NCBI RefSeq assembly: GCF_008806975.1
Contig: NZ_CP031728.1
Span: 4,567,501-4,631,500, forward strand
Direction: 5' to 3'
Source of the DNA: Cellvibrio sp. KY-GH-1
GTDB lineage: Bacteria; Pseudomonadota; Gammaproteobacteria; Pseudomonadales; Cellvibrionaceae
DNA: 64,000 bases
Shown here: in pieces, positions 35,844 through 45,754 of the stretch
Numbering within the stretch: position 1 is the stretch's first letter
Layout: each line of letters begins with the position of its first letter
Made by a program: the position numbers and the translations under genes
The notes under the pieces: generated by a model
Databases searched by the model: none
Seen by the model: only the letters and a program-made list of their open reading frames with translations
What the model was told of the DNA's origin: nothing

Positions 35844-36200
35844 ATGGCTCGTATAGCTGGTGTAAACATACCAGATAACAAACATGCCGTTATCTCGTTG
35901 ACCTATGTTTATGGTATTGGTCGTACCACTGCCAAGCAGATCTGTGCTGCTACCGGTATTGCTGAAGAGACTAAGATTGGCACTCTGTCTGAAGAGCAGA
36001 TGGACGCAATCCGTGCTGAAGTAGGCAAGCACACCGTAGAAGGTGATTTGCGTCGTGAAATTAACATGAACATCAAGCGCTTGATGGATCTGGGCTGCTA
36101 TCGCGGTCTGCGTCATCGTCGTGGCTTGCCTCTGCGTGGTCAGCGTACCAAAACTAACGCTCGCACTCGTAAAGGCCCACGTAAGCCAATCAAGAAATAA
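35844..36200 (+). CDS. rpsM: 30S ribosomal protein S13
   Basis: Head protein forming intersubunit bridges. The 118 residues begin [20 protein letters not shown] and contain [20 protein letters not shown] and the basic tail KGPRKPIKK. First gene of the alpha operon, preceded by a 227-nt gap, where E. coli has the S4-binding pseudoknot; no such structure was resolved by eye here. Confidence 0.97.
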   Translation: MARIAGVNIPDNKHAVISLTYVYGIGRTTAKQICAATGIAEETKIGTLSEEQMDAIRAEVGKHTVEGDLRREINMNIKRLMDLGCYRGLRHRRGLPLRGQRTKTNARTRKGPRKPIKK

Positions 36201-36254
36201 GCCTTGATCGCGAATCTCATTCACATACGGTAAAAATTAGTAGGAAGAATTGCT

Positions 36255-36650
36255 ATGGCTAAGCCAGGTAATAAAACCACAGCCAAGAAAAAAGTTAAAA
36301 AGACGGTAGTTGATGGCGTTGCGCACATCCACGCTTCTTTTAACAACACCATCGTTACCATTACTGATCGTCAAGGCAATGCCTTGGCATGGGCAACTTC
36401 TGGTGGTTCTGGTTTCCGTGGTTCACGTAAAAGTACTCCTTTTGCTGCTCAGGTTGCTGCAGAGCGCGCTGGTGAAGCGGCAAAAGAATATGGTTTGAAG
36501 AACCTTGACGTAGAAGTTAAAGGCCCGGGCCCAGGCCGCGAATCAGCGGTGCGTGCCTTGAATAATGTTGGCTATAAAATTACCAACATCACTGACGTTA
36601 CGCCGATTCCACACAACGGCTGCCGTCCGCCGAAAAAACGTCGCGTTTAA
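36255..36650 (+). CDS. rpsK: 30S ribosomal protein S11
   Basis: Platform protein in contact with mRNA in the E site. The 131 residues have [37 protein letters not shown] and the C-terminal [15 protein letters not shown]. Fifty-four nt after rpsM, 15 nt before rpsD. Confidence 0.97.
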   Translation: MAKPGNKTTAKKKVKKTVVDGVAHIHASFNNTIVTITDRQGNALAWATSGGSGFRGSRKSTPFAAQVAAERAGEAAKEYGLKNLDVEVKGPGPGRESAVRALNNVGYKITNITDVTPIPHNGCRPPKKRRV

Positions 36651-36665
36651 GGGGGAGCATAGAGA

Positions 36666-37286
36666 ATGGCTCGTTATATTGGACCAACTTGTAAACTGTC
36701 TCGCCGTGAAGGAACTGACCTGTTCCTGAAAAGCGGTGCGCGCGCACTGGATTCAAAGTGCAAAATTGAAACTGCACCTGGTCAACATGGCCAACGTCGC
36801 GGTCGTCTGTCTGACTATGGTGTACAGCTGCGTGAAAAGCAAAAAGTACGTCGTATCTACGGTATTCTTGAAAAGCAATTCCGCGGTTATTACAAAGAAG
36901 CTGCGCGTCGTAAAGGCGCTACTGGTGAGAACCTGTTGAAATTGTTAGAAGCTCGTTTGGATAACGTTGTTTATCGTATGGGCTTCGGTTCTACACGCGC
37001 AGAGTCTCGTCAACTTGTTTCTCATAAAGCAATTAGCGTTAACGGTAAAACCGTAAATGTTGCTTCTTATCAAGTTGCTGCTGGTGATGTGGTTTCTGTG
37101 CGTGAGAAGGCCAAAAAGCAATTGCGTATTCAAAACGCAATGAATTTGGCTGGCCAACGCAGCAACGTCGAGTGGGTTGACGTAAACAGCGAGAAGAAAG
37201 AAGGCGTTTTCAAACGCGTTCCAGATCGTATTGATTTACCTGCTGACATCAATGAGAACCTCATCGTCGAGCTTTACTCCAAGTAA
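36666..37286 (+). CDS. rpsD: 30S ribosomal protein S4
   Basis: Primary 16S 5'-domain binder; represses the alpha operon in E. coli. The 206 residues begin [23 protein letters not shown]. The S4 RNA-binding domain lies at about 96-160 ([20 protein letters not shown]). The gene precedes rpoA by 26 nt. Confidence 0.97.
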   Translation: MARYIGPTCKLSRREGTDLFLKSGARALDSKCKIETAPGQHGQRRGRLSDYGVQLREKQKVRRIYGILEKQFRGYYKEAARRKGATGENLLKLLEARLDNVVYRMGFGSTRAESRQLVSHKAISVNGKTVNVASYQVAAGDVVSVREKAKKQLRIQNAMNLAGQRSNVEWVDVNSEKKEGVFKRVPDRIDLPADINENLIVELYSK

Positions 37287-37312
37287 GGGACGATCCGCTA
37301 ACAGGTGTGGCT

Positions 37313-38299
37313 ATGCAGACTGCAGTAAACGAATTTTTAACTCCGCGTCATATCGATGTAACAGAAAATGGCCCAACACGCGCGCGCGTCGTATTGGAAC
37401 CATTAGAACGTGGTTTCGGACATACTTTAGGCAATGCATTGCGTCGTATTCTGCTTTCTTCAATGGCCGGTTGCGCCATTGTTGAAGCGGAAATCGAAGG
37501 TGTGCTGCATGAGTACAGTGCTATTGAAGGTGTACGTGAGGATGTAATTGAAATCCTGCTGAACCTCAAAGGTGTTGCAGTTATCATGCACGGTAAGGAT
37601 CATGCTGTTCTTACCTTGACCAAAAAAGGTCCAGGTGTTGTTACCGCTGCTGATATTCAGGTTGATCACGATGTGGAAATCAAAAATCCAGATCACGTGA
37701 TTGCTAATATCACTGGCAACACCGAATTGAAAATGCGTTTAACCATTGCTCGCGGTCGTGGCTATCAGCCTGCTGACAGTCGTCGTCGCGATGATGATGA
37801 GAGCCGTGCAATTGGACGTTTGCAACTGGATGCGTCCTTCAGCCCAGTTAAGCGCTTGGCTTACAGTGTTGAAAGTGCTCGTGTAGAGCAACGCACTGAC
37901 TTGGATAAGCTTATTCTTGATCTCGAGACCAACGGCACTATTGATCCTGAAGAGGCTATCCGTCGTGCGGCCACCATTCTGCAACAGCAATTGGCGGTGT
38001 TTGTTGATCTTGAAGGTGAGAAGCAATCTGCTCCTGAGCAAAAAGAAGAGGCTATTGACCCGATTCTGTTGCGTCCGGTAGATGATTTGGAGCTTACTGT
38101 TCGCTCAGCAAACTGCCTGAAAGCAGAGAATATTTATTACATTGGTGATCTAATTCAGCGCACTGAAGTGGAGCTGTTAAAGACACCAAACCTAGGTAAA
38201 AAATCATTGACCGAAATTAAAGATGTTCTCGCGTCACGTGGTTTGTCTTTAGGTATGCGTTTGGAAAACTGGCCTCCAGCTAGTTTGAGAAACGACTAA
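37313..38299 (+). CDS. rpoA: DNA-directed RNA polymerase subunit alpha
   Basis: Dimer that nucleates polymerase assembly; its C-terminal domain binds UP elements and activators. From ATG 37313 it has 328 residues starting [16 protein letters not shown], matching pseudomonads; GTG 37307, two codons upstream, is the alternative. The N-terminal domain has [20 protein letters not shown]; the C-terminal domain has [20 protein letters not shown] and [18 protein letters not shown]. Confidence 0.97.
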   Translation: MQTAVNEFLTPRHIDVTENGPTRARVVLEPLERGFGHTLGNALRRILLSSMAGCAIVEAEIEGVLHEYSAIEGVREDVIEILLNLKGVAVIMHGKDHAVLTLTKKGPGVVTAADIQVDHDVEIKNPDHVIANITGNTELKMRLTIARGRGYQPADSRRRDDDESRAIGRLQLDASFSPVKRLAYSVESARVEQRTDLDKLILDLETNGTIDPEEAIRRAATILQQQLAVFVDLEGEKQSAPEQKEEAIDPILLRPVDDLELTVRSANCLKAENIYYIGDLIQRTEVELLKTPNLGKKSLTEIKDVLASRGLSLGMRLENWPPASLRND

Positions 38300-38313
38300 A
38301 AAAAGCAACGAAG

Positions 38314-38356
38314 CCTTGAGTGATTGCATTTTTTGCGATTGCTCAAGGTTTTATTA
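38314..38356 (+). terminator. Attenuator-like hairpin between rpoA and rplQ
   Basis: CCTTGAGTGATTGC pairs with GCGATTGCTCAAGG over about 14 bp including wobble pairs, then TTTTATTATT. It lies in the 135-nt gap before rplQ and would reduce or regulate read-through. Full termination is unlikely unless rplQ has its own promoter, which was not seen. Confidence 0.6.
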
Positions 38357-38434
38357 TTAGTTCGCCTGTAACTCACTTCGGTGCAGGTGATTAACGAGAT
38401 TGCGTAAAGCAGTCCATTTTGAAGGAATTTTGAT

Positions 38435-38827
38435 ATGCGTCACCGTCTCTCTGGTCGTCAATTAGGCCGCAATGCTTCTCATCGTAAGGCTATGTTTCGT
38501 AACATGAGTGCTTCTTTGGTTGAGCATGAGTTGATTAAAACCACTCTGCCTAAAGCAAAAGAGCTTCGCCGTGTGATCGAGCCTTTGATTACTATCGCTA
38601 AAGTTGATTCAGTTGCTAACCGCCGTTTGGTTTCTGCGCGCATTCAGAGCAAATCTGCTGTGGGTAAGCTGTTCAGCGATTTGGGCAAGCGTTATGCTAC
38701 CCGCCCAGGTGGTTATGTGCGTATTCTTAAGTGCGGTTTCCGCGCTGGCGATAAAGCGCCGATGGCGTACGTAGAGTTGGTAGATCGTCCAGCTAAAGCG
38801 CTGGAGTCTGCAGTAGAAGCTGAGTAG
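38435..38827 (+). CDS. rplQ: 50S ribosomal protein L17
   Basis: Large-subunit protein near the tunnel exit. The 130 residues begin [24 protein letters not shown] and contain the typical [12 protein letters not shown] and [29 protein letters not shown] precedes ATG 38435. It closes the alpha operon. Confidence 0.97.
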   Translation: MRHRLSGRQLGRNASHRKAMFRNMSASLVEHELIKTTLPKAKELRRVIEPLITIAKVDSVANRRLVSARIQSKSAVGKLFSDLGKRYATRPGGYVRILKCGFRAGDKAPMAYVELVDRPAKALESAVEAE

Positions 38828-38851
38828 TTCTACAAAAACAGTTCGAACAAG

Positions 38852-38880
38852 AGGCTGGACAGAAATGTCCGGCCTTTTTT
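38852..38880 (+). terminator. Terminator after rplQ
   Basis: AGGCTGGACA and TGTCCGGCCT form a 10-bp stem with one T-G pair and a 4-nt loop, followed by six T residues. It ends the ribosomal gene block. The sequence from 38881 to 39040 shows no coding potential. Confidence 0.9.
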
Positions 38881-39040
38881 ATTTTTGGTTCACTCATTTT
38901 CTTTAATCACAGTAATTTAAAGTTTGTATTTCCTTGGGCGTTGAGCTTCATAGAACGGTGCTCGGAGGTGTTACATTTGTTGGTCTTTGAGTCGTCAATC
39001 TATGAAAGTTTGAGTTACTACTCTTCGTGGTGGGGGTTCT

Positions 39041-39058
39041 TGTAGTCAATGTCTCACA
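39041..39058 (+). promoter_or_regulatory. Candidate GacA-binding upstream box
   Basis: TGTAGTCAATGTCTCACA aligns with the GacA upstream activating sequence of pseudomonads, TGTAAG-N6-CTTACA, at 9 of 12 fixed positions and also keeps the preferred AT at the centre. It is centred about 64 nt upstream of the predicted start of the GGA-rich RNA. A -10-like TAAAAT (39102-39107) lies downstream with no good -35, as expected for an activated promoter. The match is by eye. Confidence 0.55.
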
Positions 39059-39113
39059 AGTAATTCCGATTTTGTCCGCTATCTAAGGTGCTTCAAAAGC
39101 GTAAAATAGCAAT

Positions 39114-39276
39114 GACAGGACGTTGATCAACGTAGGATGTGTTGAGAAAAGGAGTTAGGTTGCAGGATGTAACCACACAGGGATTATGAGGAATCAGGCT
39201 GGATGCCGATGCGGTCAAGATGATCGTTGACCCACGCAGGATGCAACGGGGCTTGCGGTTTGCAACGCCCCTTTTT
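39114..39276 (+). ncRNA. Candidate CsrA/RsmA-sequestering small RNA (RsmY/RsmZ/CsrB type)
   Basis: About 160 nt contain eight GGA triplets (39118, 39135, 39151, 39165, 39181, 39190, 39201, 39239), most in AGGA or GGAT context. Several sit in loops of simple hairpins: GGTT-GCAGGATGT-AACC (39158-39174), GGC-TGGAT-GCC (39198-39206) and CGTTG...GCAGGATG...CAACG (39225-39248). The locus ends with a stem GGGGCTTGC / GCAA-C-GCCCC and TTTTTCTTTTTT. These are the hallmarks of RNAs that titrate CsrA/RsmA. No open reading frame explains the segment. Ends are approximate; the 5' end is placed 7 nt after TAAAAT. Confidence 0.75.
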
Positions 39277-39294
39277 CTTTTTTCGATTAATAAA

Positions 39295-42165
39295 TCAAGT
39301 TTTCGTTTTGGTTGCCTTCGCGGGTTTCTTTTTAGCTTCCAATAATTTCAACATAGGTTTAAGGAATCGACCTGTGTGAGAGTATTCGAGTTGGGCGACC
39401 TCTTCCGGTGTTCCGGTGGCAATGATTTGACCTCCACCGCTACCGCCTTCTGGCCCCAAATCAACGATCCAATCCGCTGTTTTAATTACGTCAAGATTGT
39501 GCTCGATCACAACTACAGTATTACCGTGATCACGAAGCCTATGAAGAACGTTTAATAATTGCTGGATATCGTAAAAGTGCAGACCCGTAGTAGGTTCATC
39601 CAGAATATAAAGTGTCTTGCCTGTATCGCGTTTTGATAATTCCTTCGCTAGTTTTACCCGCTGCGCTTCACCACCGGATAATGTAGTAGCTGATTGCCCT
39701 AAACGAATATACGACAAACCTACGTCCATTAATGTTTGTAGTTTGTTGGCAATGGATGGGACTGCATCAAAAAAATCGCGCGCATCTTCGACTGTCATGT
39801 CGAGCACTTCATTAATGTTTTTGTTTTTGTATTTTACATCCAGGGTTTCGCGGTTGTACCGTTTGCCTTTGCATACATCGCAGGGTACATACACATCGGG
39901 CAGAAAGTGCATTTCAACTTTGGTGACGCCATCGCCTTGGCAAGCTTCACAGCGGCCCCCCTTCACGTTAAAGCTAAAGCGGCCGGGTTGATAGCCGCGT
40001 GAGCGAGATTCCTGAGTGCCCGCAAATAACTCGCGAATGGGTGTGAATATTCCGGTGTAGGTTGCCGGATTCGAACGTGGTGTGCGGCCAATTGGGCTTT
40101 GGTCGATATCCACGCATTTATCAAATAAATCCAGCCCTTGAATCTCTTCATATTCAGCTGGATCAAGTGTGGTTGCGCCATTAAGTTCTGTAGCCGCTAG
40201 CGGATGCAATGTTGCATTGATCAGTGTTGATTTTCCCGAGCCAGATACGCCGGTTACGCAGGTCATTAATCCGACAGGAATTTCCAGGGTAACATTCTGT
40301 AAGTTGTTTCCTTTAGCTCCAATCAAGCGCAACATTTCTTTTGGGTTAACTGGATTGCGTTTAGCCGGGACGGCAATTTCTTTGGTGCCACTGAGATATT
40401 GGCCAGTGATCGAATGCTTATTCGCCATAATGGCCTTAACATTACCCTGGGCGATCACCTGGCCGCCGTGCACGCCAGCACCTGGGCCAATATCAATCAC
40501 GTGATCTGCAAGGCGAATTGCATCTTCATCATGCTCGACGACGATTACTGTGTTGCCGATATCGCGCAAGTGGGTAAGTGTTTTCAGCAAGCGCTCGTTA
40601 TCGCGCTGATGTAAACCAATCGAAGGTTCATCGAGAATATACATAACGCCCACAAGACCCGCACCGATTTGACTGGCAAGTCGAATACGCTGCGCTTCGC
40701 CACCGGATAATGTTTCAGCGCTGCGATTAAGTGTGAGGTAATTCAGGCCTACGTCTACCAGGAAGCGAAAACGATCGCGCAACTCTTTAAGAATTTTATC
40801 GGCGATGCCCGCTTTACGACCTTTAAAGCTTAGCTTCATGTAATAGTCGTAAGCATCAGCTACCGGCATTTCGGTGATTTTGGGTAATGGGCGTTCATCG
40901 ATAAACACATTGCGCGCTTCAATGCGTAGGCGCGTGCCTTCACATTCGGGGCACGGCTGGGTGGAGAGAAATTTAATTAAATCGTCGCGCACTGAACTGG
41001 ATTCAGTATCGCGATAGCGCCGCTCCATGTTGGGCAGCACACCTTCAAAGGTATGGCTGCGTTTATACACATCACCGCGGTCATTGATGTAATTAAATTC
41101 AATCACTTCTTCGCCTGAGCCATAGAGCACGGCTTCGCGTTGCTTGGCTTTGAGTTTCGACCAAGGTGTCTCCACGTTAAAGGCATAGTGCTTGGCAAGC
41201 GACGCCAGCATATGGAAATAGTAAACGTTGCGTTTGTCCCAACCGCGGATGGCCCCTTCAGAAAGGCTGAGAGCAGTGTCCTGAATGACTTTATCTTCAT
41301 CAAAAAACTGATGCACACCCAAGCCGTCACACGTTGGGCAGGCACCGGCGGGATTGTTAAACGAGAACAGGCGTGGCTCGAGTTCGCTCAGGCTGTAATC
41401 GCAGATAGGGCAGGCGTGTTTGGAGGAGAAAAGGCGATCCGGCGCTTCGCCATCCATATAGTTAATGCAGGCAATACCTTCTGATAAATTCAACGCAGTT
41501 TCAAACGATTCGGCGAGGCGCAGTTTTAAATCCTCGCGCACTTTAAAACGGTCGATGACCACTTCAACGGTGTGTTTCTTTTTCTTGTCGAGCTTGGGCG
41601 TGTCGTCAAGATCACACAGGATGCCATCGATGCGCGCACGGATAAAACCATCGCGCTTCAACTGCTCAAACACATGCAGGTGCTCGCCTTTGCGATCGCG
41701 AATGATTGGTGCCAGTAGCATCAGCTTGGTGCCTTCGGGCATTGCCAGAACGGTATCCACCATCTCACTAATGGTTTGTGCTGTTAGCGGGGCACCGTGC
41801 TCCGGACAGCGCGGCTCGCCCACACGGGCGTAGAGTAAACGCAAGTAATCGTAGATCTCGGTAATGGTGCCCACGGTAGAACGAGGGTTGTGCGAGGTGG
41901 ATTTCTGCTCGATCGAGATGGCCGGGCTCAAACCTTCTACATGATCGACATCCGGTTTTTCCATCATTGATAGGAACTGGCGGGCGTAAGTCGAGAGCGA
42001 CTCCACATAGCGTCGTTGACCTTCAGCATACAGAGTGTCGAACGCGAGTGAGGACTTGCCCGAACCGGACGGACCGGTAATCACGACAAGCTTGTCGCGC
42101 GGAATATCCAGGTCGATATTTTTGAGGTTGTGGGTACGTGCGCCCCTGACAATAATTTTGTCCAT
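39295..42165 (-). CDS. uvrA: Excinuclease ABC subunit A (UvrA)
   Basis: Damage-recognition ATPase of nucleotide excision repair, acting as a dimer with UvrB. The 956 residues contain two ABC ATPase modules (Walker [11 protein letters not shown] at about 31-40 and [10 protein letters not shown] near 640; signatures [15 protein letters not shown] and [15 protein letters not shown]). Two zinc modules are present ([13 protein letters not shown] then [17 protein letters not shown] then [13 protein letters not shown]). The start ATG lies at 42165. It diverges from the MFS gene; no convincing LexA box was found in the 200-nt gap. The order uvrA-MFS-ssb is as in Pseudomonas. Confidence 0.98.
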   Translation of the reverse strand: MDKIIVRGARTHNLKNIDLDIPRDKLVVITGPSGSGKSSLAFDTLYAEGQRRYVESLSTYARQFLSMMEKPDVDHVEGLSPAISIEQKSTSHNPRSTVGTITEIYDYLRLLYARVGEPRCPEHGAPLTAQTISEMVDTVLAMPEGTKLMLLAPIIRDRKGEHLHVFEQLKRDGFIRARIDGILCDLDDTPKLDKKKKHTVEVVIDRFKVREDLKLRLAESFETALNLSEGIACINYMDGEAPDRLFSSKHACPICDYSLSELEPRLFSFNNPAGACPTCDGLGVHQFFDEDKVIQDTALSLSEGAIRGWDKRNVYYFHMLASLAKHYAFNVETPWSKLKAKQREAVLYGSGEEVIEFNYINDRGDVYKRSHTFEGVLPNMERRYRDTESSSVRDDLIKFLSTQPCPECEGTRLRIEARNVFIDERPLPKITEMPVADAYDYYMKLSFKGRKAGIADKILKELRDRFRFLVDVGLNYLTLNRSAETLSGGEAQRIRLASQIGAGLVGVMYILDEPSIGLHQRDNERLLKTLTHLRDIGNTVIVVEHDEDAIRLADHVIDIGPGAGVHGGQVIAQGNVKAIMANKHSITGQYLSGTKEIAVPAKRNPVNPKEMLRLIGAKGNNLQNVTLEIPVGLMTCVTGVSGSGKSTLINATLHPLAATELNGATTLDPAEYEEIQGLDLFDKCVDIDQSPIGRTPRSNPATYTGIFTPIRELFAGTQESRSRGYQPGRFSFNVKGGRCEACQGDGVTKVEMHFLPDVYVPCDVCKGKRYNRETLDVKYKNKNINEVLDMTVEDARDFFDAVPSIANKLQTLMDVGLSYIRLGQSATTLSGGEAQRVKLAKELSKRDTGKTLYILDEPTTGLHFYDIQQLLNVLHRLRDHGNTVVVIEHNLDVIKTADWIVDLGPEGGSGGGQIIATGTPEEVAQLEYSHTGRFLKPMLKLLEAKKKPAKATKTKT

Positions 42166-42366
42166 CTACTGCGTTCCACCAAGGTTGATTGGTCAAAATA
42201 GGAGATTATACGTAAATGCGTTGCCAGTAGATGTCAGGAGTTCGTAAGTCTTGGTAAATAGCTGGCGGGCAATTTCAGCAAACTTGTGCGGGATTTATGG
42301 TGAGGCGCCGGCGGCATTGGTACACTGTCGCCCTTTTTCGATAATAAGCTGCTAGATCCTCTCGCC

Positions 42367-43743
42367 ATGCAACCTACTGATCCGATTTCTGCTGCCGTAC
42401 CATTTGAGCGCAAAGTGGTTTACTCCCTGGCCGCGCTCTACACCTTCCGTATGCTCGGCCTGTTCATGCTGTTACCGGTATTGGCGGTTTACGGCACTGA
42501 ATATGCCCATCACAGCCCATTTTTATTAGGTGTGGCGCTGGGCGCTTATGGCTTTAGTCAGGCTTTATTGCAAATTCCCTTTGGTGTGATGTCGGACCGT
42601 ATTGGCCGCAAGCCTTTAATTTTGATCGGCTTGATTATCTTCACGCTCGGCAGCGTGGTCGCGGCATTAGCGGATTCCGTTTATGGCCTGATTATCGGTC
42701 GTTTCCTGCAGGGCGGCGGAGCTATTTCAGCAGTGGTGATGGCGTTGCTTACCGACCTGACCTCCGACGAAAATCGCACCAAGGCCATGGCGACTATAGG
42801 TGCGTCCATCGGCGTCTCTTTCTCTGTTGCCATGACGGTGGGACCGCTATTAGCAAGTTGGGGTGGGGTGGGTGCGATTTTCTGGCTGACCGCCGCGCTG
42901 GGTTTGGTTGGGGTTTATATCCTTCTGAAACTGGTTCCCGATGTCGCTAAAACTGCTGTGCCTAAGCGGGAGGCTGTTGCTGTGCCCAATCTGCTTTGGG
43001 ACACGCTCAAGCATCCCCAATTATTGCGTTTGAATGTTGGCATTTTTGTCCTGCATTTTGTGTTGATGTCCAGCTTTGTAGTGCTGCCATTGGTGTTGCA
43101 AAACCAGTTGCAGATTACGCGCGAATACCATGGTCTTGTTTATTTCCCGCTGCTCGCTCTGGCGTTTATGTTGATGCTGCCATTTGTGATCATTGCGGAA
43201 AAGCGGCGCAAAATTAAAAGCGTGTTTTTGATTGCTGTTGGACTGCTGTTGGTCTCCGAATTGGCGCTGATGTTGGTAGGCACCCATCTGATATTTGCTC
43301 TGCTGGTTCTCTTTGTATTCTTTATCGCTTTCAATGTGCTCGAGGCTACCCAGCCCTCCATGGTGAGCAAAATTGCCCCTGCAGGGGCCAAGGGTACTGC
43401 GACGGGAATCTATTCAACCTGCCAAGTTTTAGGAGTATTTGGCGGTGGCGCCCTGGGTGGATGGCTGTTACAGCATCAGGGGATTAACTCGGTATTTTTG
43501 CTCAATAGCCTGCTGGTGTTGGTCTGGTTGGCGGTGGCTTGGTCGATGAAACCGCCACATTTCCTCGCCAGCGTTCTGATTCCTTTGCGTGGTAGAGATC
43601 ATCAGTTGATTGCAGAAAAAATGCGCGCGGTGGATGGGGTGGCGGAGGTGGTGATAGTGGCCTCGGAGGATACCGCCTATCTGAAAGTAGATCAGCGTCG
43701 CGTCGATCGCAAAACGCTGGCGGCGATAGTCGAGCAGGTGTAA
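42367..43743 (+). CDS. MFS transporter with C-terminal soluble domain, YajR-like
   Basis: The 458 residues form twelve hydrophobic segments of a major facilitator protein (motif A-like GVMSDRIGRKPLILIGL at about 73-89) and end in a soluble stretch of about 60 residues (LRGRDHQLIAEKMRAVDG, VAEVVIVASEDTAYLKVD, ending near VEQV). A C-terminal ferredoxin-like domain of this size is the mark of E. coli YajR. The substrate is unknown. It sits between uvrA and ssb, the same neighbours as in Pseudomonas. The start is ATG 42367. Confidence 0.85.
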   Translation: MQPTDPISAAVPFERKVVYSLAALYTFRMLGLFMLLPVLAVYGTEYAHHSPFLLGVALGAYGFSQALLQIPFGVMSDRIGRKPLILIGLIIFTLGSVVAALADSVYGLIIGRFLQGGGAISAVVMALLTDLTSDENRTKAMATIGASIGVSFSVAMTVGPLLASWGGVGAIFWLTAALGLVGVYILLKLVPDVAKTAVPKREAVAVPNLLWDTLKHPQLLRLNVGIFVLHFVLMSSFVVLPLVLQNQLQITREYHGLVYFPLLALAFMLMLPFVIIAEKRRKIKSVFLIAVGLLLVSELALMLVGTHLIFALLVLFVFFIAFNVLEATQPSMVSKIAPAGAKGTATGIYSTCQVLGVFGGGALGGWLLQHQGINSVFLLNSLLVLVWLAVAWSMKPPHFLASVLIPLRGRDHQLIAEKMRAVDGVAEVVIVASEDTAYLKVDQRRVDRKTLAAIVEQV

Positions 43744-43841
43744 AGTGCAAAGCCCCTTTGCGGGGATAAATCATTAATCTGAAAGCCGCCGAAGTACAAA
43801 CAACAGAAGGCGGATACACGGTAAATCAAGAGGAATTTCTT

Positions 43842-44468
43842 ATGGCTCGCGGTATTAACAAAGTTATTTTGATCGGCAATATCGGACAGGACCCGGAAGT
43901 GAAATATATGCCCTCCGGCGGCGCGGTGACCAATGTCAGCGTAGCAACGTCAGAGACATGGAAGGACAAAAATACCGGTCAGCCGCAAGAGCGTACTGAA
44001 TGGCACCGTGTGGTATTTTTTAACCGTCTTGGTGAGATCGCTGGCGAATACTTGCGCAAAGGCAGTAAGGTGTATATCGAAGGTTCATTGCGTACACGCA
44101 AGTGGCAAGCGCAAGATGGTTCAGATCGCTACACCACAGAAATTGTCGCCAGCGAAATGCAAATGCTCGATGGTCGTGGTGAAAATGCCGGCATGGGCGC
44201 GGGCATGGGTGCCGCCGCCGCTATGGGGGCTTTTGATCAAACTCCCCAGTACAACAATGGCCCACAGGGTATGGCGCCACAAAATAACGGCCCACAAGGC
44301 GGCGGTTACAATCAAGGGTATAACCAGTCAGCACAAGGTGGATATGCGCAGCAGCAACCACCGGCAAGTCGCCCGCAACAGCCGCAACACAATCAACAGC
44401 CCGCACAATACAATGCGCCACCACAGGCGAGTGGTTTTGATTCTTTCGATGACGATATTCCGTTCTGA
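43842..44468 (+). CDS. ssb: Single-stranded DNA-binding protein
   Basis: Coats single-stranded DNA and recruits repair and replication proteins. The 208 residues have the OB-fold domain ([20 protein letters not shown] to about 112), a long Gln/Gly/Asn/Pro-rich linker (about 125-195), and the acidic tip SFDDDIPF that binds partner proteins. AGAGGAA precedes the ATG. It is followed by a terminator at 44498. Confidence 0.97.
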   Translation: MARGINKVILIGNIGQDPEVKYMPSGGAVTNVSVATSETWKDKNTGQPQERTEWHRVVFFNRLGEIAGEYLRKGSKVYIEGSLRTRKWQAQDGSDRYTTEIVASEMQMLDGRGENAGMGAGMGAAAAMGAFDQTPQYNNGPQGMAPQNNGPQGGGYNQGYNQSAQGGYAQQQPPASRPQQPQHNQQPAQYNAPPQASGFDSFDDDIPF

Positions 44469-44497
44469 CAAGCGTTTATTCATCGACTACTTTTACC

Positions 44498-44528
44498 AAG
44501 GCGTACACAAATTGTGTGCGCCTTTTTT
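44498..44528 (+). terminator. Terminator after ssb
   Basis: AAGGCG-T-ACACAA pairs with TTGTGT-G-CGCCTT around a single-base tip, followed by a T run. The hairpin is complete, with one T-G pair in the stem. Confidence 0.85.
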
Positions 44529-44607
44529 ATTGGTCGCGGGAAAAATAATTTATCGATCCGCGACCAGCACCATCGCAAACACAACAACAAATTTCAGGGG
44601 GATACCT

Positions 44608-45495
44608 GTGAAAATCACCAAACACTACCGCGTTTTAGTCGCCGGTTTATTTCTATTAAGTGGCGTTGCGAACGCAAGTTCCACCGCTCCCGACCGGACG
44701 CTGCCAGTTGCAGTGAAGCTCTGGAACGGCAATAAAACCACATCGCGTCAGGAGTATGAGCGCGATATTCTCACTGCGGTTTTAACGGCGACTGAGCGGG
44801 CACAAGGCGCATATAAAATTGAAGAGAGTCGTGTGGACTATCCGCTCGCGGAAGATGAGGCCAGTGTATTTCGCAGCAAGGGCTTTGATATTTTTGGCAC
44901 AGTGGCTGGTAACCAAAAGTTGGCGCACGAGCAAAAAATAATAATTCCGTCGCCGTTGATGAAAGGAATTTTGGGCTACCGAATTTTAATTATCCGTAAA
45001 GCGGACGCACAAAAATTTGCGGCAATTAAATCGGCGGCGGAATTAAAAAAATTGCGCATGGGAATTCCCGCGACCTGGGCTGATGCAGGTCTATTTCGTC
45101 ATAACGGCTACCCGGTGGAAGAGAAAGGCAGTTTTGATGATCTATTCCAACGTTTGGAAAATAACGAATTTGATTATGTGACCTTTGGTGCGAATGAAGT
45201 GACAGGTGTATTTACCGAGCGAGCGGCAAAATCCGGTAAATTAATGATCGAACCGTCGTTGCTGGTTTACTACCCGTTTCCGCTGGTGTTTTATGTGAAC
45301 CCGAAGCAACCCGCGTTGGCGGAGCGAGTAACCACGGGATTGAAGGCGATCATCAGCAATGGAGAGCTGGATAAAATTTTTAATCGCTACTACGGCGGTC
45401 TCCTGGGGCCTTTACAGCTAACTCAACGCACGCGTATTACCCTTGAAAATCCTATCCTGCCGAAAGAAATGGCCGGATTTAAGCCCGGCATTTAA
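44608..45495 (+). CDS. Periplasmic solute-binding protein (family 3-like), orphan
   Basis: The 295-residue protein starts at GTG 44608 (GGGG upstream) with a signal peptide MKITKHYRVLVAGLFLLSGV, probably cleaved after ANA (about residue 24). The rest resembles bacterial extracellular solute-binding protein family 3: a first lobe ending near LGYRILIIRK, and a second with LRMGIPATWADAGLFRHNGY and EFDYVTFGANEV. No transporter permease or ATPase lies beside it, so it may be a sensor-type binding protein. The longer frame reaching back to 44008 overlaps ssb out of frame and is spurious. Ligand unknown. Confidence 0.75.
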   Translation: MKITKHYRVLVAGLFLLSGVANASSTAPDRTLPVAVKLWNGNKTTSRQEYERDILTAVLTATERAQGAYKIEESRVDYPLAEDEASVFRSKGFDIFGTVAGNQKLAHEQKIIIPSPLMKGILGYRILIIRKADAQKFAAIKSAAELKKLRMGIPATWADAGLFRHNGYPVEEKGSFDDLFQRLENNEFDYVTFGANEVTGVFTERAAKSGKLMIEPSLLVYYPFPLVFYVNPKQPALAERVTTGLKAIISNGELDKIFNRYYGGLLGPLQLTQRTRITLENPILPKEMAGFKPGI

Positions 45496-45754
45496 CTATT
45501 GAACCTGCGCAAAGCGTTCAATTAGCTGCTTGCTGATAATTGTCATACCAACTCCATGACAATCGTGGTTTTACTGATACACCGCCGCCCCCTTATTCTG
45601 TCTTTCAGGATGTCGCAGGGGCGCGGCGATCTGATCCCCGCGTGGGGACAACATTGCACTGAAACTGCTAGGCTCTGGCCTGAGTCTTGCGTGATAATGC
45701 GGCACTCGGATAGAGCTCCAAATAAGAAACCACAAGATTAAGGGCAAGTGCACT

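Noticed and set aside
42166-42366. LexA box between uvrA and the MFS gene
   Set aside because: CTG and CAG half-sites occur (CTGGCGGGCAATTTCAG) but with an 11-nt instead of a 10-nt gap and without the AT-rich centre.
44280-44420. Repetitive CAA/CAG-rich stretch as a possible repeat element
   Set aside because: It encodes the Gln/Pro/Asn-rich linker of SSB, a known disordered region.
44008-44607. Upstream extension of the solute-binding protein to a 495-codon frame
   Set aside because: The first 200 codons run out of frame through ssb and its terminator; a signal peptide begins exactly at GTG 44608.
45556-45741. 61-codon frame before the efflux adaptor
   Set aside because: No ribosome site or homology; contains the region expected to hold the adaptor promoter.
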